A stretch of DNA of 9,987 bases from an uncultured Clostridia bacterium. GTDB taxonomy: Bacteria; Bacillota; Clostridia; Tissierellales; Peptoniphilaceae. The stretch covers positions 1 through 9,987 of the forward strand of contig CAMYBS010000034.1 of assembly GCA_947254025.1 (NCBI GenBank), written 5' to 3'. The notes beneath the pieces are model-generated. The model was not told the DNA's origin. It worked only from the letters and a program-made list of their open reading frames with translations, and did not search any database. This document shows, piece after piece, positions 1 through 7,666 of this stretch. Position 1 is the first letter of the stretch; every line of letters starts with the position of its first letter. Both the position numbers and the translations under genes were made by a program.

Positions 1-129
1 ATGTTGCTTCGTCAACTTTCTTTTCATATTCAGCTATTTGTTCTGCTGTAAGATCTTTTATAGCTTTGATCTCTGTCTTAGCATCTTCTTTAGCTTTAGT
101 TAGTGCTTGAGCTTTTTCTTCTTCAGATG
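1..129 (-). repeat. 189-bp-period repeat, copy 2 (GA-like module)
   Basis: This is nearly identical to 190-318, with a period of exactly 189 bp (63 codons), so the frame is kept. Both copies encode the same GA-like module, including the identical LTAEQIAEYEKKVDEAT. Differences are scattered single bases. The repeat continues past the left edge. Confidence 0.85.
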
Positions 130-1249
130 CTTTGTTAGTTTCTGCTTGCTTCTTAGCTTCTTCGATGATAGCTTTAACTGCTTCGTCAGATGTTGCTTCG
201 TCAACTTTCTTTTCATATTCAGCTATTTGTTCTGCTGTAAGATCCTTGATAGTCTTGATCTCTGTCTTAGCATCTTCTTTAGCCTTAGCTAGTGCTTTAG
301 CTTTTTCTTCATCAGATGGTGCTTCATTTGGAAACTCTTTTTTAGCCTCTCTTACCTCCCCAATAAAGCCAGTATTGGCATTATTAATTACAATTTTATT
401 AAAAATGTAATTTGCATATTTTGATAAAATAACTGGTTCAAGTTCCATATTTTGCTCATTCGCAGGCAACAAAAGAACGGAACATGCACCACCAGGCTCT
501 AAACTAGTCTCTATCGCTTTACCCGAGAAATCGACAGGAGAAGATAATTTAGTTGTACCCCTATAGTAACTTAGGTTAATTTTTTTGCTTGTAGTATTTA
601 TTATTGAAAAATTACTTCTACAATTCCAGCCTGGACGATTAGGAGGAGAATATGTTTTAAAATAAGTATTAAAATAATATGAACTTATTTTAATCCCTCT
701 TCCAACTACTTCAATTGGACAAAAAGGAAAATTGCTTTCGTTCATCAAAAATTGTTTTTCTTCATTATCAACAATTTGTCCTTTTGATAAAGTATATGAA
801 ACGTCTATTTTATCACCATAAAAAAATGTGTGAGGCGATGAATTGATGAAAGTTAATGAGTACGATTTACGTAGTTGGCGATCTTCATCTAGCCAACGCC
901 TCATACTCTGATGTGTCGTATAAGGAAAATATATTATTCTATTTCCTGCTTGCTCGTTATATACTTTAATTTTTATTAAAACAACTGTAGTTCTAGCTAT
1001 TTCTTGCAATTCTTTAGATTTAATAATAGGCTCCAAATTTCTACTTTCAGCTTCAACTGTTATAGGATTCTTAAATGCTTCGAACTCTATAGCATCATCT
1101 TGACACCTGTATGGAAATTCCCAATTTAAATCGTCTGGATCAAAGTAATCTGACTTAGCAAACGACGTGCTCATACTTCCTATGCTTGTCAAAATTAAGA
1201 CTAGAGCCATTATCATAGCTCCAAATTTTTTAAACATTTTGTTTTTCAT
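1..1249 (-). CDS. Secreted surface protein with GA-like (albumin-binding type) modules, C-terminus beyond the window
   Basis: This frame is open from an ATG at 1249 to the left edge (416 residues visible, no stop). The start has a strong ribosome site, AAAGGAG, six bases upstream. Residues 1-31 form a signal peptide: Lys-rich start, hydrophobic core AMIMALVLILTSIG, likely cleavage after SFA31. Residues about 32-305 are a beta-rich-looking region I do not recognise. From about 310 the protein becomes a Lys/Glu/Ala-rich repeat. Each unit has helix 1 (AKEDAKTEIK), helix 2 (LTAEQIAEYEKKVDEA) and helix 3 (DEAVKAIIEEAKKQ), which follows the GA-module pattern known from the albumin-binding protein PAB of Finegoldia magna. 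Two units are visible, 63 residues apart, and more probably follow. An LPXTG-type anchor would lie outside the window. Albumin binding is inferred from the family, and these modules could equally be spacers or bind another ligand. It follows the transfer genes and looks like adhesion cargo of the element. Confidence 0.8.
   Translation of the reverse strand, partial: MKNKMFKKFGAMIMALVLILTSIGSMSTSFAKSDYFDPDDLNWEFPYRCQDDAIEFEAFKNPITVEAESRNLEPIIKSKELQEIARTTVVLIKIKVYNEQAGNRIIYFPYTTHQSMRRWLDEDRQLRKSYSLTFINSSPHTFFYGDKIDVSYTLSKGQIVDNEEKQFLMNESNFPFCPIEVVGRGIKISSYYFNTYFKTYSPPNRPGWNCRSNFSIINTTSKKINLSYYRGTTKLSSPVDFSGKAIETSLEPGGACSVLLLPANEQNMELEPVILSKYANYIFNKIVINNANTGFIGEVREAKKEFPNEAPSDEEKAKALAKAKEDAKTEIKTIKDLTAEQIAEYEKKVDEATSDEAVKAIIEEAKKQAETNKASEEEKAQALTKAKEDAKTEIKAIKDLTAEQIAEYEKKVDEAT
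190..318 (-). repeat. 189-bp-period repeat, copy 1 (GA-like module)
   Basis: This is the first complete GA-like module of the surface protein. It matches 1-129 base for base over long stretches. Similarity stops beyond 318, where the unique N-terminal region of the protein begins, so this copy marks the upstream boundary of the repeat array. Confidence 0.85.
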
Positions 1250-1288
1250 AATTTTACTCCTTTTTTTAATTTTATATTTACATTCTTC

Positions 1289-1318
1289 TATTGCTATCAC
1301 TATCTCTATTACTATCGC
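1289..1318 (-). repeat. Five-unit degenerate hexamer repeat between two genes
   Basis: Read on the transcribed strand there are five consecutive hexamers of the form GNRATA: GCGATA, GTAATA, GAGATA, GTGATA, GCAATA. They start in the stop codon of the NlpC/P60 gene and end about 40 bp before the start of the surface-protein gene. I see no convincing hairpin terminator or TTGACA/TATAAT promoter in this 68-bp gap, so its role is unknown. Confidence 0.6.
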
Positions 1319-3456
1319 TAATGTTGAACTGATGGTGGAAAACCAAAACCTACTGGACTGTTTTTGCAATAAGTCTTAATCCAATTGTCCAAAGTTGTAA
1401 TTCTTACTTTACCAACATTGTCCATGACCTTGCCATCTCCTATATAGATACCAACGTGTCCGTAGGTTAAGCCTGCTTGTGTTCCACTAGAAGAGCTTTC
1501 TACCATTACAAGCATACCAACTTTAAGTTTTGAAGTGTCTGATGTAAAAGCATATCTTCTATATAGATCACACGCATTGCCTCCAATATATCCAAGTCCT
1601 GCGTTTTGATAAACTTGCGATACCCACATAGCACACCAGCCTTTGCCTGGCGATGGTGTTATATAACAAGAGTCGACAATCTTCTTTTGTATATCATCTG
1701 ACGCCTCATATTCTTGTCCACCACCTATAACACCACCATTCTCTTGTATAAGCTCTTTGTTGGCAAAACTTAAGCCAGAATTACCTCTTGTTTTCATAAG
1801 TGTGTTGTAGTGCAAGAGATTATCTTTATGTCCCTCAAAAACTTCTTGTGCAACTTCTCCAATGGTCTTAAATTTAAGTGTTGTTATGAGAATTTTATAC
1901 TCATACTCTTCTTCCTCTTCTTCGATGACTATTCTTCCTAGCTCGTCAACGTGTTCTTTTTGCACTGTTCTTTTTCTGATTTCAACTTTTTCTTTAAATT
2001 CAAGTTTATACATTAAGTTGAACAGCTCTACTAAGTCAGGCTGTACTTCGCTAGGACTTCTCGGTCCTCCACACTTGGAAGTAATATATGCAAAAAGTTC
2101 ATATATACTATGTCCAACGTTTTCCGTGTCTATATAAATATACTCGTCATATCCAGGATGATCTACCTCAATGTTTGCTATTTGATCCAACAAATCATTT
2201 TCTAACTTGGTAAAATTATCATTTATACCAGCTAAGACAGAATCGTTAGCTAAATAGTTTGTAGTTAGTATAGTGTTGGTAGAATTATTTAGTGTAATTC
2301 CACCTAAACTGCACATATTAAACATTCCTGTGAGTAACATTATAAGCACGGCTATAAGCATTATAAAGCCTTTGACTTTTTTAATGATAATCTCTTTAGC
2401 AACTTTACTTGCTCTAAATAGAGATTTTTTAATTCTATCAATAAACCTTGTTTCATACTTCTTAGCAATCATATTCTTCATACGCTTTCGCTTAAAGAAT
2501 TTTTTAATAGCTGAAGAAGTTTTGTAATCTTCTTTTTCTTGTAGTTCTTTAAGTGCTGATCTAAACTCAAGCTTACTCTTTCGCTTATTAATTTTATTTT
2601 CAAGTTTAGATGTTTTTCTTAATAGCTTTGATTTTCTATTGATATTATGCTTTCTAACGCTATGCTGCAGTTTAGACAATACGGCTGTAGTTCTTTCTGC
2701 TGATTCAACACCAGCATTCTCTCTACCTTGACTTAAATAGTCACTAATTATCTCAGTAGATTTTGCACCAGCTTTTAAAGTTTCGTCTGTTGTACTATAA
2801 AGCTTGTCATACCTACCATACTTAGATAGTTTATTTTTAAGCTTGTTGTGCCTTTTGTTATATTTTTTCAGCTTCTTGTCGTCATCAAATATAGCATCTT
2901 CTAAGTTTTCTGTAGAGCTATCTGTAGCTTTAGCATTCTTTTTAGACTCTTTATCTTTAGTACGAGTATATTCTCGCTTTTCCTTAAAGTTCTTTTTCTT
3001 ATATCTTGACTTAGACTCTGCTTTTTTATCTTTAGTCTGTTCATTGTCTGTATTAGAATTTTTGCTAGTTTCGTGTATAAGCTTAGAATCCTTTTCTTTA
3101 AGCTTGTCATTAAATCTTTCTTTAGCTTTAATGATTTTAGCTTTGTAATCCTCTGAGTGTATAAGCTTGTTCTTAATAGAAGCAACAGTTGCTAATTTTG
3201 ACTTTTTAGAAAGCTTAAGTCTTTTAGGTAATGTTCTTCTCTTATCACTATCAGAGTCTTTATCATGGTCGTGTATAAGCTTAGAGTCCTTCTCAAGTAT
3301 TTTGTCTTGAAACTTTTCATTAGCTTTAATGATTTTAGCTTTGTAGTCCTCTGAGTGTATTAGTTTACTCTTAAGCTTATCGACATTATCATTATTTTTA
3401 GGAGCATCTCTTGAACCATTCTTTTTCTTAGGATTATCTTTTTTCGGTTTCTTCAT
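1318..3456 (-). CDS. NlpC/P60-type cell-wall hydrolase of the conjugation machine, membrane anchored (CD1108-like)
   Basis: The protein has 712 residues in three parts. Residues 1-360 are very basic, predicted to be cytoplasmic and coiled-coil-like, and contain a 66-residue-period repeat (KLIHSEDYKAKIIKA at 31 and 97). A single membrane helix lies at about 363-386 (IMLIAVLIMLLTGMF). The rest should be outside the cell and ends in an NlpC/P60-like domain at about 585-712: the likely catalytic Cys608 is in GKGWCAMWVSQVY and His667 in YGHVGIYIGDGKV. Proteins of this kind follow VirB4 in Tn1549-like elements, where they act like VirB1 and cut peptidoglycan to let the channel through. An acidic run, IEEEEEEYEY, lies at 511-520. 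The start is supported by a modest AGGTG site, and the gene begins 7 bp after the virB4 stop. The domain call is firm. The role of the long basic N-terminus is unknown; contact with DNA or with VirB4 is only a guess. Confidence 0.85.
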   Translation of the reverse strand: MKKPKKDNPKKKNGSRDAPKNNDNVDKLKSKLIHSEDYKAKIIKANEKFQDKILEKDSKLIHDHDKDSDSDKRRTLPKRLKLSKKSKLATVASIKNKLIHSEDYKAKIIKAKERFNDKLKEKDSKLIHETSKNSNTDNEQTKDKKAESKSRYKKKNFKEKREYTRTKDKESKKNAKATDSSTENLEDAIFDDDKKLKKYNKRHNKLKNKLSKYGRYDKLYSTTDETLKAGAKSTEIISDYLSQGRENAGVESAERTTAVLSKLQHSVRKHNINRKSKLLRKTSKLENKINKRKSKLEFRSALKELQEKEDYKTSSAIKKFFKRKRMKNMIAKKYETRFIDRIKKSLFRASKVAKEIIIKKVKGFIMLIAVLIMLLTGMFNMCSLGGITLNNSTNTILTTNYLANDSVLAGINDNFTKLENDLLDQIANIEVDHPGYDEYIYIDTENVGHSIYELFAYITSKCGGPRSPSEVQPDLVELFNLMYKLEFKEKVEIRKRTVQKEHVDELGRIVIEEEEEEYEYKILITTLKFKTIGEVAQEVFEGHKDNLLHYNTLMKTRGNSGLSFANKELIQENGGVIGGGQEYEASDDIQKKIVDSCYITPSPGKGWCAMWVSQVYQNAGLGYIGGNACDLYRRYAFTSDTSKLKVGMLVMVESSSSGTQAGLTYGHVGIYIGDGKVMDNVGKVRITTLDNWIKTYCKNSPVGFGFPPSVQH
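3073..3168 (-). repeat. Internal coding repeat of the NlpC/P60 protein, copy 2
   Basis: Encodes residues 97-128. It begins KLIHSEDYKAKIIKAKERF and ends EKDSKLIH. It matches the segment 66 codons earlier with few substitutions and lies in the predicted cytoplasmic, basic N-terminal part. Confidence 0.75.
3271..3366 (-). repeat. Internal coding repeat of the NlpC/P60 protein, copy 1
   Basis: Encodes residues 31-62, beginning KLIHSEDYKAKIIKANEKF and ending EKDSKLIH. Each copy starts and ends with KLIH, so the repeat may itself have grown from smaller units. The period is 198 bp, in frame. Confidence 0.75.
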
Positions 3457-3463
3457 ATAACAC

Positions 3464-5890
3464 CTACTTTACTTCATCAGGCTTAGTAGTCATTAGTTTA
3501 TATAGTAAAGTATCTTTAGGAAAGTCATCAATAAACGGAACTATGATGTCTCCATAGAATAGCAGTCCTTGTCCTGCTTTAGAGTTTTCTATATATCTAG
3601 ATTGTAGACTAGATATTTTTAATCTCTTTTCTAATATGCTTCTATCCCCACTTGCTTGATTAAGCATCAATATAAAGTCTGTATTATCAAAGATATTTTC
3701 TATCTCCATACTTGTTAAAAGGTCTTTAACATTTTGTGTAATACCTGTTGGTATTCCTCCCCACTTTCTGAATCTCTTCCAAATTTCTATAGAGTAGGAA
3801 GCAGTTTGTGGATCTTTTAGTAGTAAGTGGAACTCGTCTATATAGTATCTTGTAGCTTTGCGACCTCTGTTAAGTGAAACCTTGTTCCACACTTGGTCTT
3901 GTATTACAAGCATACCTATCTTCTTAAGCTGAGTTCCTAACTCTTTAATGTCGAAGCATAAAAGCTGTTTATTCATATCAACATTTGATCTGTTGTTAAA
4001 TACATTAAGACTTCCCTTGACATATATTTCAAGCTCGGTTGCAAGCTTCTTGCCGACAGTTTCATCTTGAGATAAAAGCTGATTGTATAAGTCTTCAAGC
4101 ACCGGCATATTCTCGGGTATAGGATTATCAAAATACTTTTGATATATCTTTGGTAAGCACCTATCTATGACTGACTTTTCTGCTGCTGTAAGTCCAGAGC
4201 CACCTACTACTAATTCAAGTAAGGACATTACAAAGTTTGCTTTATCTTTTAAAGGAGCGTCTCCATCTCCATAGTTCATATTAATGTCAAGTGGATTTAG
4301 AAAGTCTTTTGATTTTGCTGAAACTTTTATAACCTCTCCATTAAATTGTTTTACTAGGTTGCCATATTCGCCCTCAGGATCACATATAATGACGTCATCA
4401 TCTGTGACGAGAATAGCGTTTGCCATCTCTCTCTTTGCCGAAAATGACTTACCAGAGCCTGGTGTTCCTAAGATCAATCCATTTGGATTTTTTAAGAACT
4501 TTCTATCTGCCATTATTAAGTTCTGACTAAGAGCATTTAGTCCATAGTACAAGGAATTTCCTGAATCAATAAATAGCTCTTCTGTAGTAAAAGGCATAAA
4601 CACGGCAGTGGAAGAAGAAGTTAAATATCTTTGTATTTCTATCTCATTTGTGCCTATCGGTAAAATTGTAACTAGTCCTTGCTCCTGCATGTATCCAAGT
4701 CTTTTAATTTTGCAATTAAACCTATTAGCAACTGAAGATATTTGTGCAATTGTGTTTTCTAACTTTTGAATTGTTTTCGCATAATTCATAATGACTATGC
4801 TGACTGAAAACAACCTTTCATCTCTTGTTTGCAAGTCTGAAAGTAAATTTTCAACGCTGTTTCCATAGGTAGTTAGTGAGTCTGGCATTATATCCATGTC
4901 ATAACCTTCACGATTTGCTTTCTTTTGCTCGTCAACTTTCATAGACTTAATGTCTGTATTTTTTCTACCAACAAACTTAATAGCCTTTGCTTGCTCTATA
5001 ACATCTATATGCATAGTGATATATATATTGTCTTCAATATTCAATAACTCTCCTAGCATTGAATCTTCTAAGTCACTAGCTAATACTTGCAAGTGTGTAA
5101 CAGATCCTATATGCTTCCCAAATTTAAATATTTCAGATGGAGCAAAATTAAAGCTTGTAGGAGTTATATATGTTTTTGTAGACTCTTTATTTTTCAAGTC
5201 TTGATATGAAAAGTTAAACTCTTTATCAGGGTTTAACATATTGTGAATAAGTTTTAACCTTTCCTTTCCATCAAGACTCTCAGCTCTTACTCCCATAGAT
5301 TTAAAGTTAGATAAAATATCTACTTCAACCCTATTAAGCCTTGCTTTCGCTTGCGTCAAGTTGTCAGCTTCAATAGTAAAGGTAATAAATTTCATCTTTT
5401 TCAATCCGTTATTACCTTTATCAAGTTGAGATTTAAGCATTTCTCTAAACTCTTTTCTTACTTCATCAAAAGCATCGTTTTTGTCAGGAATTTTTATAGC
5501 ATCTTGCAAGTCTTGATTTCTGCCTTTTTGATTGACATAATTAAATTCAATGTGAACGCTTGGATCAAAAGAATTTAAAAAGTTAGCAAATTGATTAAAG
5601 ATTACATCTTTATCTTCATCCATGGCTAATTGATAGTTGATGTCCTGAAAAGATATTGTTTTAGAATATCGCTTTTCATCAAGTTGACAAATGCCATCTT
5701 TAAGCATTCTTAAATAAGGTATCGTGTCTTCGACAGTGTGTATTTTTTTCTCTTTTTTAAGTAATATGCTTAAAAGGCTATTTTTCTTATTGCTATTTAG
5801 AAGACTTGCTCCTTTGAACTCTCTTTTTTCCTTTTTTATCTGTTTTTGCTCCTGACTTAGCTGCTCTAATTGCCTTTCTCTTATTTTCAA
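3464..5890 (-). CDS. virB4: VirB4-type conjugation ATPase
   Basis: The protein has 808 residues, the usual size for the VirB4 ATPases of Firmicutes conjugative elements, which power assembly of and transport through the type IV channel at the inner face of the membrane. The Walker A motif is GTPGSGKS at 475-482 with Lys481. DPEGEY follows at 504-509. The Walker B motif is YYIDEFHLLL at 682-691 with Asp685 and Glu686, and a GITQN motif at 716-720 fits the conserved Gln of this ATPase family. The start is TTG at 5890, decided by an excellent GGGAGG site six bases upstream, so the first 98 bp overlap the 3' end of the prgI-family gene in another frame. The N-terminal 30 residues are highly charged. 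The sequence appears intact with no broken motif. Confidence 0.95.
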   Translation of the reverse strand: MKIRERQLEQLSQEQKQIKKEKREFKGASLLNSNKKNSLLSILLKKEKKIHTVEDTIPYLRMLKDGICQLDEKRYSKTISFQDINYQLAMDEDKDVIFNQFANFLNSFDPSVHIEFNYVNQKGRNQDLQDAIKIPDKNDAFDEVRKEFREMLKSQLDKGNNGLKKMKFITFTIEADNLTQAKARLNRVEVDILSNFKSMGVRAESLDGKERLKLIHNMLNPDKEFNFSYQDLKNKESTKTYITPTSFNFAPSEIFKFGKHIGSVTHLQVLASDLEDSMLGELLNIEDNIYITMHIDVIEQAKAIKFVGRKNTDIKSMKVDEQKKANREGYDMDIMPDSLTTYGNSVENLLSDLQTRDERLFSVSIVIMNYAKTIQKLENTIAQISSVANRFNCKIKRLGYMQEQGLVTILPIGTNEIEIQRYLTSSSTAVFMPFTTEELFIDSGNSLYYGLNALSQNLIMADRKFLKNPNGLILGTPGSGKSFSAKREMANAILVTDDDVIICDPEGEYGNLVKQFNGEVIKVSAKSKDFLNPLDINMNYGDGDAPLKDKANFVMSLLELVVGGSGLTAAEKSVIDRCLPKIYQKYFDNPIPENMPVLEDLYNQLLSQDETVGKKLATELEIYVKGSLNVFNNRSNVDMNKQLLCFDIKELGTQLKKIGMLVIQDQVWNKVSLNRGRKATRYYIDEFHLLLKDPQTASYSIEIWKRFRKWGGIPTGITQNVKDLLTSMEIENIFDNTDFILMLNQASGDRSILEKRLKISSLQSRYIENSKAGQGLLFYGDIIVPFIDDFPKDTLLYKLMTTKPDEVK

Positions 5891-6191
5891 GATATACCTC
5901 CCTTCTCACTCTTTTTGTCGGCTGATAATGCTTTTGTAAGTAATAGTATTTGAACCATTTTTCAAAAGCTAAGCCATCTTTCTCATAAAATATTACAAAA
6001 AAGATTGGTAATGTTGAGATTATTAAAAATATTAGAGAAATGTCGTTAGGTAAATATTTTTTAGCTGTTAAATACACTGGTATACCTACTAGTCCTGCGA
6101 TGGTAAAGCCAATTAACTGCCTTTTTGTAAGATTAAGGGCAACTTTTGTTTTTATCTTATTGAGATCTTTTGGTACAGGAATATATGCCAT
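5793..6191 (-). CDS. PrgI-family conjugation membrane protein
   Basis: The protein has 132 residues. It begins MAYIPVPKDLNKIKTKVALN, typical of the PrgI family found next to VirB4 in Gram-positive conjugative elements. Two membrane helices are visible at about 25-42 (LIGFTIAGLVGIPVYLTA) and 51-69 (ISLIFLIISTLPIFFVIFY). The C-terminal third is strongly basic and is also the part overlapped by virB4. It probably sits in the membrane as part of the channel (VirB3-like position); this is family knowledge, not visible in the sequence. The ATG follows the stop of the upstream small gene directly (TAAATG), with a GAGG site about 11 bases upstream, so it is likely translated by coupling. Confidence 0.88.
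   Translation of the reverse strand: MAYIPVPKDLNKIKTKVALNLTKRQLIGFTIAGLVGIPVYLTAKKYLPNDISLIFLIISTLPIFFVIFYEKDGLAFEKWFKYYYLQKHYQPTKRVRREVYLENKRKAIRAAKSGAKTDKKGKKRVQRSKSSK
5891..5908 (-). promoter_or_regulatory. Ribosome binding site that fixes the TTG start of virB4
   Basis: On the transcribed strand AAGGGAGG is followed by TATATC and then TTG. The site lies inside the coding region of the prgI-family gene. No in-frame ATG in the neighbourhood has a comparable site, so the TTG start and the long overlap are probably real and would couple the translation of the two genes. Confidence 0.75.
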
Positions 6192-6548
6192 TTAATCTTT
6201 TTCCTCTGCGTTGTCATAATAGTCTTTAATGTATTTATCAACACTTAAGTCATCTATATCATCATTAGAACTGCATTCACTTAATCGTTCTCCATGCTCT
6301 AATATGCGACGACAATATTCATCTTCCAAGTTTGCAACTCTTTCATCTATATCCACTGAGTTTTCAGCAGCTAAGTTGTTGCACACTTCTTGAAATTTTA
6401 CGAAATTATTGTGACAAGTACCTAGCCTATTTATTCTTTTATTTAATTTACTTAAACATTTTTCTTGCCTGTATTGCTTATATGCACTATAAGCACTAGT
6501 AGCAAGAGCTCCTATTCCTAATAAAATACATACATCTTTTTTATTCAT
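6192..6548 (-). CDS. Small unknown membrane-anchored protein between virB6 and prgI
   Basis: I do not recognise this 118-residue protein. A short hydrophobic helix lies at about 6-22 (VCILLGIGALATSAYSA), followed by a basic segment (about 24-43) and an acidic C-terminal half ending DNAEEKD. That fits a single N-terminal anchor with a cytoplasmic helical tail. It has six cysteines (7, 31, 45, 56, 79, 92), many for its size. The start has a perfect AAGGAGG site four bases upstream, placed over the stop codon of virB6, and its stop codon touches the prgI start. It is therefore a genuine member of the transfer operon and is probably an accessory channel or regulatory protein. Confidence 0.75.
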   Translation of the reverse strand: MNKKDVCILLGIGALATSAYSAYKQYRQEKCLSKLNKRINRLGTCHNNFVKFQEVCNNLAAENSVDIDERVANLEDEYCRRILEHGERLSECSSNDDIDDLSVDKYIKDYYDNAEEKD

Positions 6549-6557
6549 ATTTCCTCC

Positions 6558-7427
6558 TTAATTTGCGTTCATAACGCTTTTTGCAATAGTACCACTCTTA
6601 AACATCATTACTCCTAGCAATATAGTATAGCCTACAATACCTATCAGACCTGCGAGTATATCTGCTCCAGAAAAAACTACAGTTCTAATAAGCACGCTAT
6701 ATATTCCAAGACATATTATTAAAAACAATCCTTGTAAGCCTAAGGCAAAGAGTCCTTTAATATAGTTTGCTCCAATTTGCCCCCACTCCTTGTTTCCCAT
6801 TGTCGCAAACGGAATCGATGATATTGATGAATAAACATATATTTCAAACATACGTCCGCAAATTATTATGTTTATTAAGATTCCAACCGCAATTAAAATA
6901 AACTTAATAATCGTGGTTTCAATAACCAGACCAAAAAGCTCACCAACATCTAGTTCTTTAAGCGACTCAACCGTCGCAAGCAATTGATCTGCAGATAAAC
7001 TTGTTGATGACCCGAGCACGCTAGCTGCTTTATTGACTAAATTTTGAGCCACATCGAAGACAGCCATTGAAAATTCAAATGCGTGACTTACTAGATACAC
7101 TGCTATAAATGCCTTTATTAGATATTTATATAATTCAAAAGTATCTCCATCTCTCATGTTGTTGTTTTCCATGACCATCTTGATTAACTCTATGCACAGG
7201 ACAGCAGTTATAATTAATCCTGCTATCGATACAACTACATTGTCGTTAATATTTTTGATAAAATTATAAACTTCACTGTTCCAACCCATAGGAGTCTGAC
7301 CTACGTTGGTAGCAATTGTTCCAATTTTACTATTAATTTCTCCAAACATGGACTCGAAATTTGCTTTAATGTTTCCAATTAAAATATCTTTTAATATTTC
7401 CAGCAGCTTGTCAAAAATGTTAAACAT
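6558..7427 (-). CDS. VirB6/TrbL-like conjugation channel protein (CD1112 family)
   Basis: The protein has 289 residues with about five membrane helices, near 64-88, 103-125, 170-190, 224-247 and 255-276. It resembles the CD1112-type VirB6/TrbL-like proteins, recognisable by the N-terminal amphipathic stretch and the segment SSIPFATMGNKEWGQIGANY at 203-222 between helices. VirB6-like proteins form the inner-membrane part of the conjugation channel. The ATG start has a GGAG site about seven bases upstream. The gene follows Maff2 by 17 bp and precedes a small operon member by 9 bp. The sequence looks complete. Confidence 0.9.
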   Translation of the reverse strand: MFNIFDKLLEILKDILIGNIKANFESMFGEINSKIGTIATNVGQTPMGWNSEVYNFIKNINDNVVVSIAGLIITAVLCIELIKMVMENNNMRDGDTFELYKYLIKAFIAVYLVSHAFEFSMAVFDVAQNLVNKAASVLGSSTSLSADQLLATVESLKELDVGELFGLVIETTIIKFILIAVGILINIIICGRMFEIYVYSSISSIPFATMGNKEWGQIGANYIKGLFALGLQGLFLIICLGIYSVLIRTVVFSGADILAGLIGIVGYTILLGVMMFKSGTIAKSVMNAN

Positions 7428-7438
7428 TTATGTTCTCC

Positions 7439-7453
7439 AATAGCTTAGCTATT
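7439..7453. other. Short palindrome between the Maff2 and virB6 genes
   Basis: AATAGCTTAGCTATT is a perfect inverted repeat. It could form a six-pair stem with a three-base loop that contains the Maff2 stop codon, just upstream of the GGAG site of virB6. No U-tract follows, so it is not a terminator. It may be fortuitous or may affect virB6 translation. Confidence 0.4.
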
Positions 7454-7663
7454 AAATACATTATTTAAAAGTGGTATTAGCTTTATTCCAATTAATACTA
7501 TACTGCCACCTGCCATAAGTTGTTTTATGCCTTGTGACTTCGCTCCAGGATTGTCATTGCCATAACCCTCGCCTAAATTAATTAAACCCCACACTCCTAA
7601 ACCTGCTCCAATTGCAGTTACAAGAATCTTCAAGGTATTTATTCCTTCTGTAAAAAACTCCAC
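7445..7663 (-). CDS. Maff2-family small membrane protein of conjugative elements
   Basis: The protein has 72 residues and belongs to the Maff2 family of small proteins found just upstream of virB6 in Tn1549-like elements. The diagnostic segment is EGYGNDNPGAKSQGIKQLMA (residues 32-51), flanked by two hydrophobic helices at about 11-29 and 51-67. Its size and place resemble VirB2 pilin-like subunits, but this is inference. The start is GTG, set by AAGGAGG eight bases upstream. That ribosome site lies inside the last codons of the ssb-like gene, and the two genes are 3 bp apart, so translation is probably coupled. Confidence 0.92.
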   Translation of the reverse strand: MEFFTEGINTLKILVTAIGAGLGVWGLINLGEGYGNDNPGAKSQGIKQLMAGGSIVLIGIKLIPLLNNVFNS

Positions 7664-7666
7664 TAT

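Noticed and set aside
1..318. Possible CRISPR or non-coding tandem array from the 189-bp repeats
   Set aside because: The period is a multiple of three, the frame is open, and the translation gives a regular three-helix module. There are no short repeats with unique spacers.
107..410. Open frames on the plus strand inside the surface-protein repeats, and other plus-strand frames through the window
   Set aside because: They are complementary to clear minus-strand genes, show Ser/Phe/Leu-rich composition typical of antisense frames, and lack ribosome sites.
1250..1288. Promoter for the surface-protein gene around TATAAA
   Set aside because: The gap is simply AT-rich, no TTGACA-like box lies at the right distance, and read-through from the operon is as likely.
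2901..3185. Second minus-strand frame within the NlpC/P60 gene
   Set aside because: It is a frame-shifted reading of the Lys-rich coding region with no ribosome site or recognisable domain.
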